IMG/VR virus record: IMGVR_UViG_3300031673_000180
Location: 1-40,323 of that record
DNA length: 40,323 nucleotides
From: a virus
Strand: one strand, 5' to 3'
The notes under the pieces are model-generated. The model did not search any database. It had not been told where the DNA came from and worked only from the letters and a program-made list of their open reading frames with translations. Position 1 is the stretch's first letter. Every line of letters begins with the position of its first letter. The translations under genes and the position numbers were made by a program. Positions 38,251 through 40,323 of the stretch are shown here, piece after piece.

Positions 38251-38985
38251 ATGAAGCACATCGTAATGTTCTCAGGAGGCGCAGCATCAAGCGTAGTAGC
38301 TAAGATGGTTGCAGACAAATACCCCAATGACACAATACTCCTCCATACTCCAACAGGGGCCGAGCATCCAGACGCAGATCGATTCAGGGAGCAAGTGGCG
38401 AAGTTCATAGGATTGCCAATCACTATCGAAAAAGCATCAAAAACGCTTTGGGAGTTGGTTGAAAGCAGGAAAGACGTCCCAAATAACATGTTCCCTTATT
38501 GTTCAACTGAATTAAAACTAATCACAAAAGATAGATTTGTTAAGCGATTTGAAAAGAGGGGAGAAGATTTTACTGAGTACCTTGGACTAGGAGTTGATGA
38601 GTGGAGAAGGATACAAAAGGTCTGGGTTAGACATCAAGCCGATAACCGTAAAGTTGAATTTCCCCTCATGGATGCCAAATTAACTGGTGAAGATTGCAAA
38701 AATATAATTCGTGAAGAATGGAAAATATGCTTACCTTCTCCCTATCAATATCTAAGCCATAACAACTGTATCCCATGTTATAAGGGTGGGCAATCGCACT
38801 GGTTTAAGGTATGGAAGTATTACCGGACAGAGTTTGATAGAGCAGCCAAGGCAGAACGAACAACGGCGAATAATGTATTCAAAGAATTCAGCTTAGATGA
38901 GCTTTCTGATAAATGGTCAAAGGAACCAGAACAGATGGATCTATGGGGAGATATGGAAGGAATACCATGTATGTGCTCGTTGTAA
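38251..38985 (+). CDS. PAPS-reductase-like ATP pyrophosphatase
   Basis: A 244-residue protein of the N-type ATP-PPase family: MFSGGAASS (residues 6-14) is the PP-loop that holds ATP phosphate, followed by TPTGAEHPD, and cysteines CSTELK, CIPCYKGG and a final CMCSL that suggest an iron-sulfur or zinc site. Related phage proteins are annotated as phosphoadenosine phosphosulfate reductases; they may serve in sulfur transfer or DNA or RNA modification instead. The true substrate is unknown. Confidence 0.75.
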   Translation: MKHIVMFSGGAASSVVAKMVADKYPNDTILLHTPTGAEHPDADRFREQVAKFIGLPITIEKASKTLWELVESRKDVPNNMFPYCSTELKLITKDRFVKRFEKRGEDFTEYLGLGVDEWRRIQKVWVRHQADNRKVEFPLMDAKLTGEDCKNIIREEWKICLPSPYQYLSHNNCIPCYKGGQSHWFKVWKYYRTEFDRAAKAERTTANNVFKEFSLDELSDKWSKEPEQMDLWGDMEGIPCMCSL

Positions 38986-39011
38986 AGCAACAGAGATAGG
39001 AGAGAAAAACA

Positions 39012-39233
39012 ATGGCAAAACAAATAAACACAACTCACGCCACGGCACTATGGTTTGATGGACTACTCGACCTAGAGATAGCTGAAAAGCTCAACTGCTC
39101 TTCTGGAACCATACAAAAATGGCGCAAACAAAACGATATGCCAAGCAATTATGGCATCTTCAGCCGGGACCCTAACGGATATATAGCGACTCGAAGGAAA
39201 AAGAAAGAGATAGAAAGGGGAGTGTTAGTGTGA
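39012..39233 (+). CDS. Helix-turn-helix protein (73 aa)
   Basis: ATHATALWFDGLLDLEIAEKLNCSSGTIQKWRKQN is a homeodomain-like or transposase-type helix-turn-helix at residues 8-44; the rest is basic. Similar small proteins in Gram-positive phages may act as late regulators or DNA binders. ATG 39012 behind AGGAG; the stop overlaps the next gene. Confidence 0.6.
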   Translation: MAKQINTTHATALWFDGLLDLEIAEKLNCSSGTIQKWRKQNDMPSNYGIFSRDPNGYIATRRKKKEIERGVLV

Positions 39234-39466
39234 AAGAAATCAAGTACACCGACAAATACCCAATACGCGGCTTACTGCAATGCCTAACTGAGAGATTAGT
39301 CACAATCGAAGATATTGAGCAAAAATTCAACGAGTACATGAATGAAGCTTGCCAAAAGGCGAAGGCTGAGGAAAAGCTAGAGTTACTGCATCAATTAAAA
39401 GGATACCAGAGGGCACAGGGACACGCTACAAGGCACTTAAATGATTTAGGCATAGATTCGTACTAG
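39230..39466 (+). CDS. Hypothetical protein (78 aa)
   Basis: GTG start 39230 overlapping the previous stop. Helical, charged, with TERLVTIEDIEQKFNEYM and a late QLKGYQRAQGHATRHLND. No family known. Confidence 0.5.
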   Translation: MKEIKYTDKYPIRGLLQCLTERLVTIEDIEQKFNEYMNEACQKAKAEEKLELLHQLKGYQRAQGHATRHLNDLGIDSY

Positions 39467-39488
39467 AGAGATAGAAAGAGGGCTCAGA

Positions 39489-39878
39489 ATGGTCAATAGC
39501 AGAGACAAGGGAGCAAGGGGAGAACGGGAGTTTTCTAGACTATGCAGAGTACAAGGATATAGCGTCAGAAGAGGACAACAGTTCAGCGGATTAGATGGCG
39601 AAGATTGCGTAGGTCTCCCCGGCATACACATCGAAGTTAAACGAGTTCAGGCGTTAAACATCGAGAAGGCAATGAGCCAAAGCCGGAGAGACTCAAAAGA
39701 AGAACAGATTCCAATCGTAGCACATCGAAAGAATGACTGTAAATGGTTGATAACAATGGATGCAGATAAATGGTTCGAAGTCTATCGCGAATGGGAGGCT
39801 GGAAGGGGACAACATATTGAGCCTACAACGCAAAACGAAGTGGATGCAATCAAAGAAAGCTATCTGCCACAAATTTGA
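39489..39878 (+). CDS. PDDEXK-type resolvase-like nuclease
   Basis: A 129-residue protein with the archaeal-Hjc-like pattern: RDKGARGEREFSRL (catalytic Glu in the first helix), GLDGEDCVGLPGIHIEVKR (Asp and E-V-K of the PDDEXK core). Such phage enzymes cut Holliday junctions or branched DNA before packaging. It has a short C-terminal region that overlaps the HNH gene in another frame. Confidence 0.75.
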   Translation: MVNSRDKGARGEREFSRLCRVQGYSVRRGQQFSGLDGEDCVGLPGIHIEVKRVQALNIEKAMSQSRRDSKEEQIPIVAHRKNDCKWLITMDADKWFEVYREWEAGRGQHIEPTTQNEVDAIKESYLPQI

Positions 39879-40314
39879 GGATGCAGTAGAGCGAACGAGA
39901 GAACAAACAGCGCAATACTGGAATGAGCTAGCATTACCCAAAATAAAAGCAACACAGCGAAAGCCAAAGCCCGAGAAGAAAAAGAAAAACCATCTAGCTG
40001 GATTAGCAAAAGCATATGCAGAGGTAGATGAGAGGGATGAAAGAAGATGCCAATTCCCTTCATGCTACAGCACAAATACTAATCACCATCACATATTATT
40101 CAAGTCACAAGGTGGAAAAAATGATTTAGAAAATTTAGTAACATTATGTCCAGCCCATCATGTTTTAGAAAAAGACATATCGGCGCATAGATCGGTGGCA
40201 TGGCAAAGGTACTGGCAAGGCTGGGCGGAAGATAGGTACCCGAAATATTGGCAGGAGATCCGAGAAGGTCAGAAGATACAACAATATAACAACAACACAG
40301 CTATAGGAGGGTGA
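39844..40314 (+). CDS. HNH endonuclease
   Basis: About 156 residues from ATG 39844 (in-frame ATG 39760 would overlap the resolvase gene further). A basic helical N terminus is followed by the HNH core RRCQFPSCYSTNTNHHHILF, then GGKNDLENLVTLCPAHH, with zinc cysteines and catalytic His residues. HNH proteins near the packaging genes help the terminase in many phages; here terS lies about 2.4 kb on in the circular map. The end is repeated at the window start. Confidence 0.85.
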   Translation: MQSKKAICHKFEDAVERTREQTAQYWNELALPKIKATQRKPKPEKKKKNHLAGLAKAYAEVDERDERRCQFPSCYSTNTNHHHILFKSQGGKNDLENLVTLCPAHHVLEKDISAHRSVAWQRYWQGWAEDRYPKYWQEIREGQKIQQYNNNTAIGG

Positions 40315-40323
40315 GGGATGAAA
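40195..40323. repeat. Terminal overlap, right copy
   Basis: Same sequence as 1-129 except one base (G at 40197 for T at 3). Joining the two gives a circle of about 40,194 bp in which the HNH gene runs into the zinc-ribbon gene. Confidence 0.9.

Noticed and set aside
39760-39843. Longer N terminus for the HNH gene from ATG 39760
   Set aside because: It lies wholly inside the resolvase gene in another frame, without a ribosome site; the ATG at 39844 keeps the whole domain.
1-40323. CRISPR array, tRNA, reverse transcriptase or diversity-generating element
   Set aside because: No regularly spaced repeats, no cloverleaf, and no reverse transcriptase or template-variable repeat pair were seen on either strand.

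Overview
This window is one complete circular unit of a tailed-phage genome with short tails (podovirus-like architecture), probably from a low-GC Gram-positive host (Bacillota). The host call rests on strong GGAGG ribosome binding sites, frequent TTG and GTG starts, an Amidase_3-type endolysin with small holins, and Gram-positive phage families (YopX, Gp157, ERF, DnaD-like initiator, SPP1/PBSX-type terminase). A clostridial host is plausible but not proven. The last 129 bases repeat the first 129 with one synonymous difference, so the unit is about 40,194 bp and the ends are arbitrary. No tape-measure, tail-sheath or tail-tube gene is visible. Instead there are a portal, a connector-like protein, a beta-propeller-like nozzle, a PHP-domain tail protein and two long ejection-type proteins.

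Layout. (1) 124-3232: small early/late-junction genes (zinc ribbon, MazG-like), a consensus promoter with a palindrome and structured leader (1410-1573), then the small terminase. (2) 3233-9724: terminator, large terminase, portal, scaffold, major capsid. (3) 9737-21497: head-tail and tail proteins and ejection proteins. (4) 21504-22112, minus strand: three small membrane proteins, a likely moron. (5) 22175-23902: structured leader, ComEA-like protein, coiled-coil membrane protein, amidase, holin. (6) 23975-24121: a terminated candidate small RNA. (7) 24130-25250: first divergent regulatory switch (XRE repressor against a ribbon-helix-helix-like gene). (8) 25240-27115: a run of very small genes sharing repeated gene-junction cassettes. 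(9) 27155-28741, minus strand: RacA/MerR-like protein, tiny genes and a Dam-type methylase, with a large structured RNA candidate upstream (28800-29240). (10) 29384-30506: second divergent switch (ImmR-like XRE repressor against a short XRE protein) with 17-bp operators inside a perfect-consensus promoter. (11) 30517-34632: accessory and recombination genes (YopX, Gp157, ERF, SSB). (12) 34695-35515: three ribbon-helix-helix paralogues around a new minus-strand RNA candidate. (13) 35524-40314: replication initiator carrying iterons, primase-helicase, PAPS-reductase-like protein, resolvase-like nuclease and HNH nuclease, running back into the start.

How the parts work together. Repressors imply a temperate lifestyle, yet no integrase, excisionase or transposase is visible. 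Together with 11-bp iterons in the initiator gene and a RacA-like DNA-binding protein with a Lys/Trp tail, this fits an extrachromosomal prophage (phage-plasmid); that is inference. The SPP1/PBSX-type terminase and the circular assembly fit headful packaging.

Most novel signals: two to four structured noncoding RNA candidates. The clearest are the about 171-nt minus-strand RNA between ribbon-helix-helix genes (35076-35246) and the roughly 400-450-nt minus-strand RNA upstream of dam (28800-29240). In both, several helices form on the minus strand through G-U pairs but would be broken by A-C mismatches on the plus strand.
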